From Clostridia bacterium (GTDB lineage Bacteria; Bacillota; Clostridia; Lachnospirales; Anaerotignaceae): a stretch of DNA of 64,000 bases. A model generated the notes under the pieces. It saw nothing but the letters and a program-made list of their open reading frames with translations, was not told where the DNA came from and did no database searches. Shown in pieces: positions 18,137-27,049 of this stretch. The translations under genes were made by a program, and so were the position numbers. Numbering within the stretch: position 1 is the first letter of the stretch; each line of letters starts with the position of its first letter. The DNA lies in contig JALFWW010000021.1 in NCBI GenBank assembly GCA_022786605.1, positions 62,001 through 126,000 on the forward strand, given 5' to 3'.

Positions 18137-18805
18137 TTATTCCCCCTGCCACATTTCCACGATTTTCAGCTTGATTTTCGGTGCCTTGTTGGTCTGTTCC
18201 GCCGCGGAAACCACTGCGTATTCCTCTGGTGTCAGATTGTTTTGCAGCCGTTCCCTGCCTTCCGCCGTAGGCTCTCCCCATGCGGCATCCACATAGCACA
18301 TCTGGGGATAGAGCACACACCACCAGTTATGCCCTTTCGCTTCTCCAATCTCAATACGCACCGCGTCATAAACTCCAGCAGGAAACACCAGATTTCCATA
18401 GGTCTTTTCGGGGAAATCCTCCCGCACCAATGATACGGAAACGGGATACTCATACCCCTGTCTGGCGATTTCCGCCGCCGCAGTCTGGCGTATTTCCTCT
18501 TTGGATACTGCCAAAAGCGCCATGCTCTCCCCTTTGGAGGAACAGCTCTCCAGCTTTTCCCCAAAAGCAGACAGCACCGCGTCCCGCACATCCAGCTTCA
18601 AGTTCTGGTCCGCTGTGGTATCGCTGTTTGCCAGCACATGAAACCGCACCACGCCATCGGCAATGCCCCGCTGGATATTTGCCGCATAAACACCAGACCA
18701 AAGGACACAGACCAAAATGCCCCCCACAAGGGCTGTCACCCCATATTTCCACTGTTTTTTCCAAAAGGCTTTGAACCGCAAAGCCCACAAAACCAATGTT
18801 TTCAT
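18137..18805 (-). CDS. spoIIR: Stage II sporulation protein R
   Basis: Signalling protein secreted from the forespore that triggers SpoIIGA-dependent processing of pro-sigma-E in the mother cell. The 222-residue product has an N-terminal membrane or signal segment and the family hallmarks V-V-R-F-H-V-L-A-N-S-D-T and Y-G-N-L-V-F-P-A-G-V-Y-D-A. A N-W-W-C-V-L-Y-P segment follows. It lies between gerAC and sleB on the same strand. Confidence 0.95.
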   Translation of the reverse strand: MKTLVLWALRFKAFWKKQWKYGVTALVGGILVCVLWSGVYAANIQRGIADGVVRFHVLANSDTTADQNLKLDVRDAVLSAFGEKLESCSSKGESMALLAVSKEEIRQTAAAEIARQGYEYPVSVSLVREDFPEKTYGNLVFPAGVYDAVRIEIGEAKGHNWWCVLYPQMCYVDAAWGEPTAEGRERLQNNLTPEEYAVVSAAEQTNKAPKIKLKIVEMWQGE

Positions 18806-18875
18806 ATTCTCCCACCCTTTTTTCTCTTTTGATGGAGAGAGTATGACCTTGTTTTTGGTATTTTATACCTTCTCT

Positions 18876-19946
18876 TTATCGGGTGCGTCCCGTATCCTGC
18901 AATTTCACTTCACAGTTCACCAAAACCTGCAAATCCTGCCAGTTTTCGCCAGACTTTGCCACCTCCGGCGCCTGCCGCTGACATTTGCCCCAAAGACCGA
19001 ACACGTCCCCGGCAGTGGTTTCTTGGGCTCTTTTTATTGTATTTTCCAAATCTGTTTTTATGATGTCCCCGAAGAAATTTTCCAGTTCCCGTCGGGTATT
19101 TCCCTCCAACAGGGATTGTCCGCCGCTGCCTGTGAGAGCGCCGGAAACCTTCACGTTGACCTGACAGGAAAGCCCTTCCCCTGTCTTTGCAAAATCAAAA
19201 GAAACTTTGTCCTTGCGGATTTCCAAAGGCAGTACCGTTCCATTCCAGTTGCCCTCAATGACAGCGCCGCTGCCTTCTCCCAGCAACAGCAGATGCGCCT
19301 GTTCTTCCGCCGCAGGCAATGAAAAGGCATAGGCACCATCTGCCAAAGCAATGCCGCCGCCTAAAGAAAGACCTTCCTCCGTCTTTTCAATGCGTGGCAG
19401 AACCGTACTGCCGCTCTGCTCGCCCAATTCCGTCAGGAGCATATCCAAATCCATGCCCCGGGTCACAGCCACCTCCTGGGCGGTATTCTTATAAAAATCC
19501 CAGAGGAACAGCCCTGTGGAGCTATCCGCCTCCGCAATGGCATTCACACAGGCGTCTGCGGCGTTTTCCGTGCCCAATACCATGACTTTTTCTGAAAGAG
19601 CATTGCCCCGCTCCAATTCCTCCAGCACCGCTTCAAAGGCGGCTTTGTCTGCCAGCAGACTTTTGCCGAACACCACCGTCCGCAGCTGTCCCAGATAGAC
19701 TTCCCGGGAACTGCGGCTGTCCGCCTCCGCCACAGCTGCCGTCAGGGTGTCCCCTTTTACCCGATAGACACTTTGACTATTTCCTTCTGTAGTCTTGGCA
19801 GGGGCGAAAGTCACCAGCAGTCCATCTTCTCCTTTATCAATGCCCATGGTGATGACATAAGCCCTGTCCTCCGGGTCTCTGCCATCCCAGCATCCTGTCA
19901 AAAATAGCGGCAATAGGGCTATGAGGGCAAATTTAAGCTGTTTCAC
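18876..19946 (-). CDS. gerAC: Spore germination receptor C subunit, lipoprotein
   Basis: GerAC-type subunit of a nutrient germination receptor on the inner spore membrane. It has 356 residues. The lipobox L-T-G-C at the end of the signal peptide (about residues 16-19) gives a lipid-anchored Cys, and the next motif W-D-G-R-D-P-E-D-R-A-Y is typical of Ger(x)C proteins. It overlaps the end of gerAB by 14 bases. The 70-bp gap before spoIIR has no clear terminator. Confidence 0.93.
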   Translation of the reverse strand: MKQLKFALIALLPLFLTGCWDGRDPEDRAYVITMGIDKGEDGLLVTFAPAKTTEGNSQSVYRVKGDTLTAAVAEADSRSSREVYLGQLRTVVFGKSLLADKAAFEAVLEELERGNALSEKVMVLGTENAADACVNAIAEADSSTGLFLWDFYKNTAQEVAVTRGMDLDMLLTELGEQSGSTVLPRIEKTEEGLSLGGGIALADGAYAFSLPAAEEQAHLLLLGEGSGAVIEGNWNGTVLPLEIRKDKVSFDFAKTGEGLSCQVNVKVSGALTGSGGQSLLEGNTRRELENFFGDIIKTDLENTIKRAQETTAGDVFGLWGKCQRQAPEVAKSGENWQDLQVLVNCEVKLQDTGRTR

Positions 19947-21045
19947 GGCGTTTCCCCCTTTCCTTGATCCATTTTACTCCCAAAACCAAAAGAGGCAGGA
20001 GCGCCGTTGTAAGGGCGCTGAAGATAGGCTGTATTTTATTGCGGAAATCATAGGCTATTGCCAAGTCCTGTGGAATCATGGCGCCCATAAACAGCAATGG
20101 CACCCACAGCAGCAGCCAGTACCGTCGTCCTTGCCCGCTTTGGCGGCACAGACGCACACAGCAGACACTGCCAAAAAACAGCGCTCCAGACACATACAGA
20201 AAGGCGGAAACCATCCAGAACCACAACAGGAGGATGTCCTGTCTGCCCAGAAAAATACCGGAAAAGCGCACACGCTCCATGACCTGTACCGTGGGGAAAA
20301 TCTTATGGGACAGGGATTCGGCACCGTAGACCGTCAGGCAAAGGAATGTGGCTGCCGTCATCAGGAATGTAGTCAGCAGGCAGACAGCAAAAAGGCTTTT
20401 CTGCCCTTTTTCCGGTTTTTCCAGAAAAGGCGGCAGAAACAGCAGGAATATCATCCCCTGAAACAAGGGCTGCACATAAGCCGCTCCCCGCCGCAGTCCA
20501 TCCAGCTTCGGCAATTCCACAGGGAGGAAATACGCCTCCCCTGCCGTGAGAGCAACGGCAAACAACAACAGCACAAAAGGAGGGAACACGAAGAAAAACA
20601 GTATCTCCGCGCCCCTTGCCTGTCCCTCGATGCCCCTTGCCACACCAAAGGCAGACAACGCCAGCAAGGTGCCTACCATCAGCCACAGGGGCGTATGGGG
20701 CAGCATGGTACTGCGGAGGATTTCCGTAAAAATACGAACTTCCAGCATGGCATCCACGGCGATTTTTCCGGCGATGAACACTGCCAGTACGCTGCCCAGC
20801 ACACCGCCGAATGTATTTCGCAGCCATTCCACCACCGTCCATGTAGGTTCTTTTTTGCCCAAAAGAGTCAGCACCAGAGAGAAAAACGCCGCCAGCAGAC
20901 CGCCCACGAGCATCACCAGCCAGCAGGCTCTGCCGCTTCCCTCTGCCAGTTCCGCAGGCAAAAACAGAGACGCCGTCCCCAGAAAATAAAAGCAGAACAG
21001 CGCCTGCATCTGCCGCAGGGAAATTTTATGGTTATCGGAAAACAT
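19933..21045 (-). CDS. gerAB: Spore germination receptor B subunit
   Basis: A 370-residue polytopic membrane protein of the amino acid-polyamine-organocation type, with about ten hydrophobic segments. GerAB subunits bind the germinant. The start at 21045 follows AGGAGGG, and the overlap with the gerAA stop is TGATG. A longer frame reaching 21093 has no ribosome site. It forms the ABC set with its neighbours. Confidence 0.92.
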   Translation of the reverse strand: MFSDNHKISLRQMQALFCFYFLGTASLFLPAELAEGSGRACWLVMLVGGLLAAFFSLVLTLLGKKEPTWTVVEWLRNTFGGVLGSVLAVFIAGKIAVDAMLEVRIFTEILRSTMLPHTPLWLMVGTLLALSAFGVARGIEGQARGAEILFFFVFPPFVLLLFAVALTAGEAYFLPVELPKLDGLRRGAAYVQPLFQGMIFLLFLPPFLEKPEKGQKSLFAVCLLTTFLMTAATFLCLTVYGAESLSHKIFPTVQVMERVRFSGIFLGRQDILLLWFWMVSAFLYVSGALFFGSVCCVRLCRQSGQGRRYWLLLWVPLLFMGAMIPQDLAIAYDFRNKIQPIFSALTTALLPLLVLGVKWIKERGKRRETA

Positions 21046-22580
21046 CAGCGTTTCCCTCCTTTCTCCATAAAAATGGACTGCCGTTTCAGCCATGGCAAAG
21101 GCAGACGGAACAGGCTGTCCTCCAGATCACGATAATGGTTCACGGAAGCGGAGCAGAAGGGATAGAGATAAGGAATCCCGTAAGAAGAAAGCCCAGCCAG
21201 ATGCACCACCAAAAGAAGGATACCTGCCCAGAAGCCATAAAGCCCCAATGCGGCAGAAAGGAAGATCACCAGATATTTGCTCAGCCGCAGACCGGAAACC
21301 ACGGAAATATTGGGAATGACAAAAGAACAAATCCCTGTGAGGGCGGAAATGATGACCACTGCCGGACTGACCAGCCCCGCGTCCACCGCCGCAGAACCGA
21401 TGATAATACCCCCCACAATACCAATGGTGGCGCTGACAGGAGAAGGGAGCCGCACCCCCGCTTCTCGCAGCAGTTCAAAAGCCAATTCCATGGAAATGAC
21501 CTCCACCGCCACAGAAAAAGGGATACTCTGTCTGGTGGTGGCAATCTTTAGTGCCAAAGACGTGGGCAAAAGTTCTGGATGGTACACCGTCAGCGCCAGA
21601 TACAGCCCCGGCAATGCCACCGCCACAAAAGCCGCCACATACCGCATGAAACGAATGAGGCTCATGATCTCCCAGCGGTCATAATAATCCTCTGCCGCCT
21701 GAAAAAACAGATTCAGTGTCACTGGCAGCAGAATCACAAAAGGCGTATTATCCACCACCAGCACCACACGCCCCTCCAGCAGTGCCGCCGCCGCTTTATC
21801 GGGGCGTTCTGTCATTTGTAATTGGGGAAAGGGCGAAAACTGCCGCTTTTCCAGAAGCTGTTCCAGAGAGCCGCTGTCCAGTATGCCATTTATCCTGAGC
21901 CGCTCCAGCTGGCGTTTTGCCTGCCGCAGAATCTCCGGACGCACCAGATCTGAAAGATACATCAGGGCAACGTCGGTCTTTGTACGGCTGCCAGCTTTGG
22001 TACGCACCACTTTCAAACGGGTATCCTGTATCCTTCTGCGGATGAGCACCAGATTAAATGCCAAAAGCTCCGTGAAAGCATCCTTGGGACCCTGCACCAC
22101 CACTTCTGTTTCCGTATGTCCCACGCCGCGGTTGGGATAGCCCCTTGTGGACGCCTGCAAGGCAAAAGAGCTCCCCTCCATAAAAATCACTGTATCCCCT
22201 GCCAGCACCCCAGCAGCGGCTTCCTGGATGGTTTGCACCTGTTTCACATCACGATTGGCAATGACGCTTTCCATGAGCCCCAAAAGCCGCTCTTCCGTTT
22301 CTGTGTCATGACAGCGGTTCATGATATTGGTCATGATGGCGTCCTCCACAGCGGTGGTATTGACCATATTATCCACATAGACCAGAAACAGCTGTCCCTG
22401 CCCTTCCGCCGCCGCGAAATCACGGAACACAATATCTCCGCAGTCGGCAAACAATTCTTTCATGGCGGTACGATTCGCCGCCAGATTTTTCCCAATTTCC
22501 AAAATCCGCTCACCTGCCTTTTTCCTATAGTCTTGCTGAAAGGGACGGAGATTATACCTTTTTTCCAAAAAGACACACAA
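21045..22580 (-). CDS. gerAA: Spore germination receptor A subunit
   Basis: GerA-family subunit of up to 511 residues: an N-terminal soluble domain (A-D-C-G-D-I-V-F-R-D-F, then the R-T-K-A-G-S-R-T-K-T-D-V-A-L-M-Y-L-S region) and about five C-terminal membrane segments. A P-N-I-S-V-V-S-G-L-R-L-S-K segment is near the end. The start is uncertain. The TTG at 22580 lies directly against the terminator of the upstream gene, so a TTG at 22502 (preceded by GGTGAG) is a good alternative. A promoter for this operon must lie in or just before this stretch. Confidence 0.9.
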   Translation of the reverse strand: MCVFLEKRYNLRPFQQDYRKKAGERILEIGKNLAANRTAMKELFADCGDIVFRDFAAAEGQGQLFLVYVDNMVNTTAVEDAIMTNIMNRCHDTETEERLLGLMESVIANRDVKQVQTIQEAAAGVLAGDTVIFMEGSSFALQASTRGYPNRGVGHTETEVVVQGPKDAFTELLAFNLVLIRRRIQDTRLKVVRTKAGSRTKTDVALMYLSDLVRPEILRQAKRQLERLRINGILDSGSLEQLLEKRQFSPFPQLQMTERPDKAAAALLEGRVVLVVDNTPFVILLPVTLNLFFQAAEDYYDRWEIMSLIRFMRYVAAFVAVALPGLYLALTVYHPELLPTSLALKIATTRQSIPFSVAVEVISMELAFELLREAGVRLPSPVSATIGIVGGIIIGSAAVDAGLVSPAVVIISALTGICSFVIPNISVVSGLRLSKYLVIFLSAALGLYGFWAGILLLVVHLAGLSSYGIPYLYPFCSASVNHYRDLEDSLFRLPLPWLKRQSIFMEKGGKR

Positions 22581-22608
22581 AAGGAGGGCGTCCTTTCGGA
22601 CGTCCTCC
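22576..22608 (-). terminator. Terminator of surface-protein gene 1
   Basis: GGAGGGCGTCC (22583-22593) and GGACGTCCTCC (22598-22608) pair around a TTTC loop. On the minus strand TTTTGTGTGTC follows. It ends transcription from the 22660 gene and abuts the gerAA coding region. Confidence 0.75.
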
Positions 22609-22659
22609 AGAAAACATCGGTTTGGATAAATTTTGAAAAGAAATCAGGTGTGTTTCGTC

Positions 22660-25149
22660 TTATCTGTTTGCGTTCATGTAAACAGTTGTTGTTTTGCCTG
22701 TAGCGGGGTCAGTATCCCATGTCAGGTCTGTCACGCCCAGAGCCACAGACAGGTCACGCATGGGCAGGAACGCTCTGTCGTTTACGATTTCCAGTGTGGA
22801 GCTTGTGGGGATGGAGCTGCCATTGACATACATCACGGAAGCACCCTGTGTCATGGAGATGATACGGTCAGCGTACAGGATGGTAACAGTCTTTGTAGCC
22901 TGATCCCACAGTACGTTGTTGTTGTCGATGCCCAGAGATGTGGAAATGGCTCTGATGGGCAGCATGGTGTAGCCGTTTGCGTTGATGTACGCAGGTGCAT
23001 CCAGTTCTACTTTTGTTTCACCAGCCATCAGGTAGTTTTCACCGATGGGCACTGTCAGTTTTGTTGTGAAACCATTCATGTCGCTGCCGCCTGTAACGAT
23101 GTTTACAAAGCCTGTTTTCGCTGTGTAGTCGATATCATCGGATTCATCGCCTACAAATACAGTTTCGTCATCCTTTGCCAGCAGTGTCTGAGGCAGATAG
23201 CCTTTGTCTGTTGCTTTATAGTTGCTGCCTTTGAATTCTTCCGCTTTTTCCGCGCTGTCTACACCCAGCATATCCAGTGCGTACATGTTCAGGTCATAAG
23301 CGCCTGCGGGCAGGTTTCTGTCCATATACAGTGTCAGGTCAGATACCGTCAGTGTTGCAGGTTCGTCATCGCTTTCGCTGTCAACTGTGAAACGGATTTC
23401 GCCGTCTTTTGTTTTTACATCTTTGACTTCCATACCGCTCTTGTCGTCAGCTGTAACTGTGGCGTCATCGTCAAAGTCGATTTTGTCCAGTGTCAGAGCA
23501 AATTCAGAGCCTTTTTCCCACAGACCAGCTTCCGCTTCTGTGATAACGATATCTGTAGGGATTTCTGTGTTTCTGTAGTCGATGGTCAGGTCATTCTGCT
23601 GTGCGGATACTGTGTAAGGTTTTACAAATTTCGCAATGGTCACTTCCTGTTCTTCCATAGCGTCACCAGCCAGTGTCAGTATAACATCGCCTTCAAAATC
23701 AGGGTCTGCCACCAGTGTGAATGTCACATCCAGTTCGTAAGGATCGTTGCCGGATTCATTTTCTTCAAAGATACGTTTGTCGAATTCGAAGTATTCGTAT
23801 TCGCCGTTATCGTAAGCTTTGATGAAGTCATCTCTGTCCAGATCGATACCGTCAGCTACCACATCCACGTCTGCCGCGTAAACGCCTTCAGGCAGGGACA
23901 GTGTGAATTTTTTGCTGTTGTCCCAAGCGCCGGCGAATGTTTCGTCGATGGATACTTCCAGAGATTCGTGGTCGCTGTCGTCTGTGATACCTGTGTTGTC
24001 CACGTCAACGCCGCTGTAGATTACAGGTACGTCTTCGTCTTTGTCAACACTCATGGATACCGCGTAGTCCACAACTTTCGCAACTTCTACAGAAACACTG
24101 TCGTTGCCTGTCACAGATACTTTCATTGTCGCTGCAGCGCCTTCTTTTGCGGATGTCGCTTCCACTTTCAGACCTGTGATCTTCAGGGATTCCGCGTCTG
24201 TATAGTCACAGAGTTTAAATGTGATTTCATCGTCATCGTATTCGTAGCCGGTCAGTTTGCTCATTTCGTATTTGCCTGCTTTGCCGCCATCTACCATGGT
24301 GTTGCTGTCTACAACAAATTCAAAGCCGCTGTTGAGTTTCAGGGTCAGTGTATCATCTCTGTCACCTGTGAATGTGGTGCCTACGGAAGGTTCAATTGTG
24401 ATATCCTTCAGTGTCGCAACTTCTTCCACTGCTACATCTACAGTATCTTTTACGGATACTTTGATGCCTTTTGCTTCAATGGCCGCATATACCAGATCAT
24501 CACCGTTTGTGATGATCATATCGCTGGAATCTACGCTGACGGTTGCCTGTGTGTTTTTGGATGTTTTTGTCAGCTGAGAAGTCAGGTTATAGGACAGCAC
24601 CCAGCCGCGTTCCATTTTACCTGTCAATGTGAAGGACAGTTCATCCACATCATCCGCTGTCACATCACTGATGGTGATTGTATTGCCGGAAGCGTCTTTC
24701 AGTACGTTGTTGTTTTTGTCCGCGAAAATATACTGACCGGCATAGTCTGCGTCACTGTCACCACCGAAATCGTCAGTGCCTTCTGTCAGTGTATAGGTGC
24801 TGTCGTCATCTTTCAGATAAATCAGACCTGTCAGGTCAGATTCACTTGTACTTCCGCTGACAACATCGCCGTCATTTTCACGGAAATTCGCTTTATCCAA
24901 TGTCATTTCGATTTCCGCGTCAGGTACGCTGCTGCTGCTGTAGTCTGCTGTGGTAAAGGTCAGCTGCAATTCGGCTGCATCCTTTGCGTCGATCTTACCA
25001 CCTGCTGTTTTCATTTCGTTTTCTGTGTAATTTTCAGCCCCTACCACCTTGGCAGTGGCTTTCACATCGCCTGTTGCCGCAAATGCCGTTGCTGGCACCA
25101 TAGACGCTGCCATGACAGATGCCATAGCGAATGAGATAAATCTCTTCAT
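22660..25149 (-). CDS. Secreted stalk-domain surface protein 1 (copper amine oxidase N-terminal-like)
   Basis: The 829-residue product has a signal peptide of about 25 residues ending A-F-A-A and a strongly acidic, Thr/Ser/Val-rich body of beta-sandwich-like units. Two consecutive copper-amine-oxidase-N-like stalk units fill the last 110 residues (G-Y-T-M-L-P-I-R-A-I-S and F-L-P-M-R-D-L-S-V-A-L-G). A segment V-P-V-I-Y-S-G-V-D-V is shared with the two paralogs downstream on the map. The start at 25149 follows AAAGGAGG. Such proteins are usually secreted and cell-surface bound; a role as S-layer-like protein is inference. It is the most diverged of the three. Confidence 0.85.
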   Translation of the reverse strand: MKRFISFAMASVMAASMVPATAFAATGDVKATAKVVGAENYTENEMKTAGGKIDAKDAAELQLTFTTADYSSSSVPDAEIEMTLDKANFRENDGDVVSGSTSESDLTGLIYLKDDDSTYTLTEGTDDFGGDSDADYAGQYIFADKNNNVLKDASGNTITISDVTADDVDELSFTLTGKMERGWVLSYNLTSQLTKTSKNTQATVSVDSSDMIITNGDDLVYAAIEAKGIKVSVKDTVDVAVEEVATLKDITIEPSVGTTFTGDRDDTLTLKLNSGFEFVVDSNTMVDGGKAGKYEMSKLTGYEYDDDEITFKLCDYTDAESLKITGLKVEATSAKEGAAATMKVSVTGNDSVSVEVAKVVDYAVSMSVDKDEDVPVIYSGVDVDNTGITDDSDHESLEVSIDETFAGAWDNSKKFTLSLPEGVYAADVDVVADGIDLDRDDFIKAYDNGEYEYFEFDKRIFEENESGNDPYELDVTFTLVADPDFEGDVILTLAGDAMEEQEVTIAKFVKPYTVSAQQNDLTIDYRNTEIPTDIVITEAEAGLWEKGSEFALTLDKIDFDDDATVTADDKSGMEVKDVKTKDGEIRFTVDSESDDEPATLTVSDLTLYMDRNLPAGAYDLNMYALDMLGVDSAEKAEEFKGSNYKATDKGYLPQTLLAKDDETVFVGDESDDIDYTAKTGFVNIVTGGSDMNGFTTKLTVPIGENYLMAGETKVELDAPAYINANGYTMLPIRAISTSLGIDNNNVLWDQATKTVTILYADRIISMTQGASVMYVNGSSIPTSSTLEIVNDRAFLPMRDLSVALGVTDLTWDTDPATGKTTTVYMNANR

Positions 25150-25179
25150 GTCATTTCCTCCTTTTGTTTCTGTAAAATG

Positions 25180-25201
25180 TCGTTGCATAGTTATAAAACG
25201 A
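25180..25201 (-). promoter_or_regulatory. Palindrome in the leader of surface-protein gene 1
   Basis: TCGTT-N12-AACGA, 30 bases before the start codon. The same 22-bp arrangement is found before both paralogs (29492 and 32566). It could be an operator or an RNA hairpin that controls translation. Confidence 0.6.
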
Positions 25202-25367
25202 AGATGCATTTTTTCGCACAAAAGACATACATACCTTGAAAAATCCCCCAGACCACTTCTTCTGTCCCCTATGATTCCAAACAAAACCCATGATCTTATT
25301 CCCATATTCTTCAAAGCAAAATCTGCATATTTCCTGTATGTTTTGTGCGTTTCAACTTTGCAACGCT

Positions 25368-25396
25368 ATTATATCCGCAAAAAAAAAGATTGACAA
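25368..25396 (-). promoter_or_regulatory. Promoter of surface-protein gene 1
   Basis: On the minus strand TTGTCA (25396-25391) and TATAAT (25373-25368) stand 17 bp apart. Transcription would begin near 25361, giving a leader of about 210 nt. The region between this promoter and the TolC terminator is otherwise empty. Confidence 0.75.
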
Positions 25397-25483
25397 TAGA
25401 CTTTGCCAAACTCTAATTTCAATGTAAAATTACTGAAACATAAGGGGTGAAAGCCTTGATTTTCCGGCATTTCTAAATATTAC

Positions 25484-25519
25484 AAAAAAAGGACGTTTCT
25501 CATGAAACCGTCCTTTTTT
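25484..25519. terminator. Terminator after the TolC-like gene
   Basis: AAAAGGACG (25487-25495) and CGTCCTTTT (25509-25517) pair, with an inner TTTC/GAAA pair and one bulge. A and T runs on both sides make it usable in both directions; it serves the minus-strand TolC-like gene. Confidence 0.85.
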
Positions 25520-25553
25520 CTCATAATTTTCTTATTTTTTTCTCATTTTCGGC

Positions 25554-26756
25554 TTATGGGGATGTTTTGCCGCCTGCGCCGCTGGAGAGCAGTTCTGTGT
25601 TTTCAAACTGATAAATCTGCATGTCGTGGGCATATACCAGCTGTGTCACGGCGTTCTCCGCCTGTTCCACCACCAGAGCAGCCTGGTCTAATGTAATGGC
25701 TGTGGTATTGCCTGCTTTATAATTGACTTCCGCCGCACGCTGTGCCGCTTTTGCCTGTTCCAGTGTAGTCACTGCGGAATCATACTGGCTCTCCAAAGAC
25801 AGTATGGAATTATAGGCGTTCTGGATGGCAAGTTCCTTGCTGTCCTTCGCTGTTTTCAGGCTCCGTTTCGCTTCCTCGTAAGAGTGCTTATTATTGGCAG
25901 AGGTTGCGTTGGAAGAAGATACAGACAGGTAATTTTTATTGAATTCCGCGTCTTTGAGCGCCTGTTCCTGCAGTTTGATGGTATAGTCTGTATTCATTTT
26001 GCTGTTGACATACTGTGTCATGGGCTGAGGCAGTTCATAAGGGGTATATTCCACATCATAAACCAGTGTATAATCCTTTTCCCTGTCCTCGCCGATGAAG
26101 TTGTAGAATGCCAGATATTCCTGTTCCAGCGCCATTTCCAACTTTGTCACATTATACTGGGCCTGTTCATAATCCGCCCGCAGTTTTTGCAGATCGTAGT
26201 CACTGAGGACACCCAGTTCATTTTTCCGCTGTCCCTGTTCCCACAGTGTTTTCTTTACTTCCATGTCTTTTTTCGCCAGTTCCAGAGAACTCTGGTCACT
26301 GAAAATGGAAGTGTAATAATTCTTTACAGTCCCTTCCAAAGAAATTTTGGTCAGTTCTTCGGAATAACGGTTTTTGGTCATGCTGCTGCTGATGTTCTGG
26401 ATGGAAGAATAGATGGCATAAATGTCATCATCCACCCACTGCTGATAAGATACTGTAGGCACGGAGAAAGAGCCTGTGATGTCCCAGATATCCTCTTTCA
26501 GGTCCTGCAGATAATCGGCTGTTTCCGCCACAGAGCGCAGGTCAGAACTGTTTTTGGTGGCAAGTTCCACTGCCTCTTCATAAGTCAGTTCCTTTTCCTT
26601 CTGGGCTTCCAAGGCTTTCGCTTCTTCTATGGTCAAAATTTTTGTGGCAGGGATGGATTCCTTCGGTTTTTCCGCCGCCAGCGCCGTTGTGGATACCAGC
26701 AGTGCCGCCACCGCCGTTGCCGCAATGGTTTTTCCTCTGACAAAACATGTTTTCAT
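25554..26756 (-). CDS. TolC-family (outer-membrane-efflux-type) protein
   Basis: The 400-residue product has a signal peptide ending A-L-A-A and then long alpha-helical coiled-coil segments rich in Ala, Glu, Gln and Lys. It has the repeated TolC-type pattern: an L-T-Y-E-E-A-V-E-L-A-T-K-N-S start, Y-N-V-T-K-L-E-M-A-L, and near the end A-A-E-V-N-Y-K-A-G-N-T-T-A-I-T-L-D-Q-A. In diderm bacteria such proteins form channels through the outer membrane. In this apparently monoderm context the role is unknown; it may be a surface scaffold or partner of the stalk-domain proteins on either side. Confidence 0.8.
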   Translation of the reverse strand: MKTCFVRGKTIAATAVAALLVSTTALAAEKPKESIPATKILTIEEAKALEAQKEKELTYEEAVELATKNSSDLRSVAETADYLQDLKEDIWDITGSFSVPTVSYQQWVDDDIYAIYSSIQNISSSMTKNRYSEELTKISLEGTVKNYYTSIFSDQSSLELAKKDMEVKKTLWEQGQRKNELGVLSDYDLQKLRADYEQAQYNVTKLEMALEQEYLAFYNFIGEDREKDYTLVYDVEYTPYELPQPMTQYVNSKMNTDYTIKLQEQALKDAEFNKNYLSVSSSNATSANNKHSYEEAKRSLKTAKDSKELAIQNAYNSILSLESQYDSAVTTLEQAKAAQRAAEVNYKAGNTTAITLDQAALVVEQAENAVTQLVYAHDMQIYQFENTELLSSGAGGKTSP

Positions 26757-26992
26757 CTCTCAAACCTCCTATGGGCTATGACCCCAAGATATGTTTATAG
26801 TAAAACAAATTATACCATATCAAAAAGAAAAAAAACAGGTGCTTTCATATTTCTTAAACATTTCTTCGGGAAAAACAAAAAAACGCCTGTTTCTCGGGGG
26901 CTTCCTCATACAAAAAGAAAGCCCCAGCCTTTCCAGTACAAAAGAGCGGGACTTTCTTATTTTTACAGGATTCCGGTATGTTTTGCGCAAGG

Positions 26993-27021
26993 AAAAAAGG
27001 TCCCCGCAGGGACCTCTTTTC
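26993..27021. terminator. Terminator after surface-protein gene 2
   Basis: GGTCCC (26999-27004) and GGGACC (27009-27014) pair around CGCA, flanked by an A run and a T-rich run, so it can act in both directions. On the minus strand it ends the 27050 gene. The 26757-26992 gap otherwise shows no gene. Confidence 0.8.
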
Positions 27022-27049
27022 TATACATAAGGGTTTGGAATACAAAGAT

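Noticed and set aside
25390..25420. A plus-strand TTGACA at 25390-25395 as promoter of a small RNA ending at the 25484-25519 terminator
   Set aside because: The same bases form the -35 of the better minus-strand promoter of surface-protein gene 1, and the plus-strand -10 is poor.
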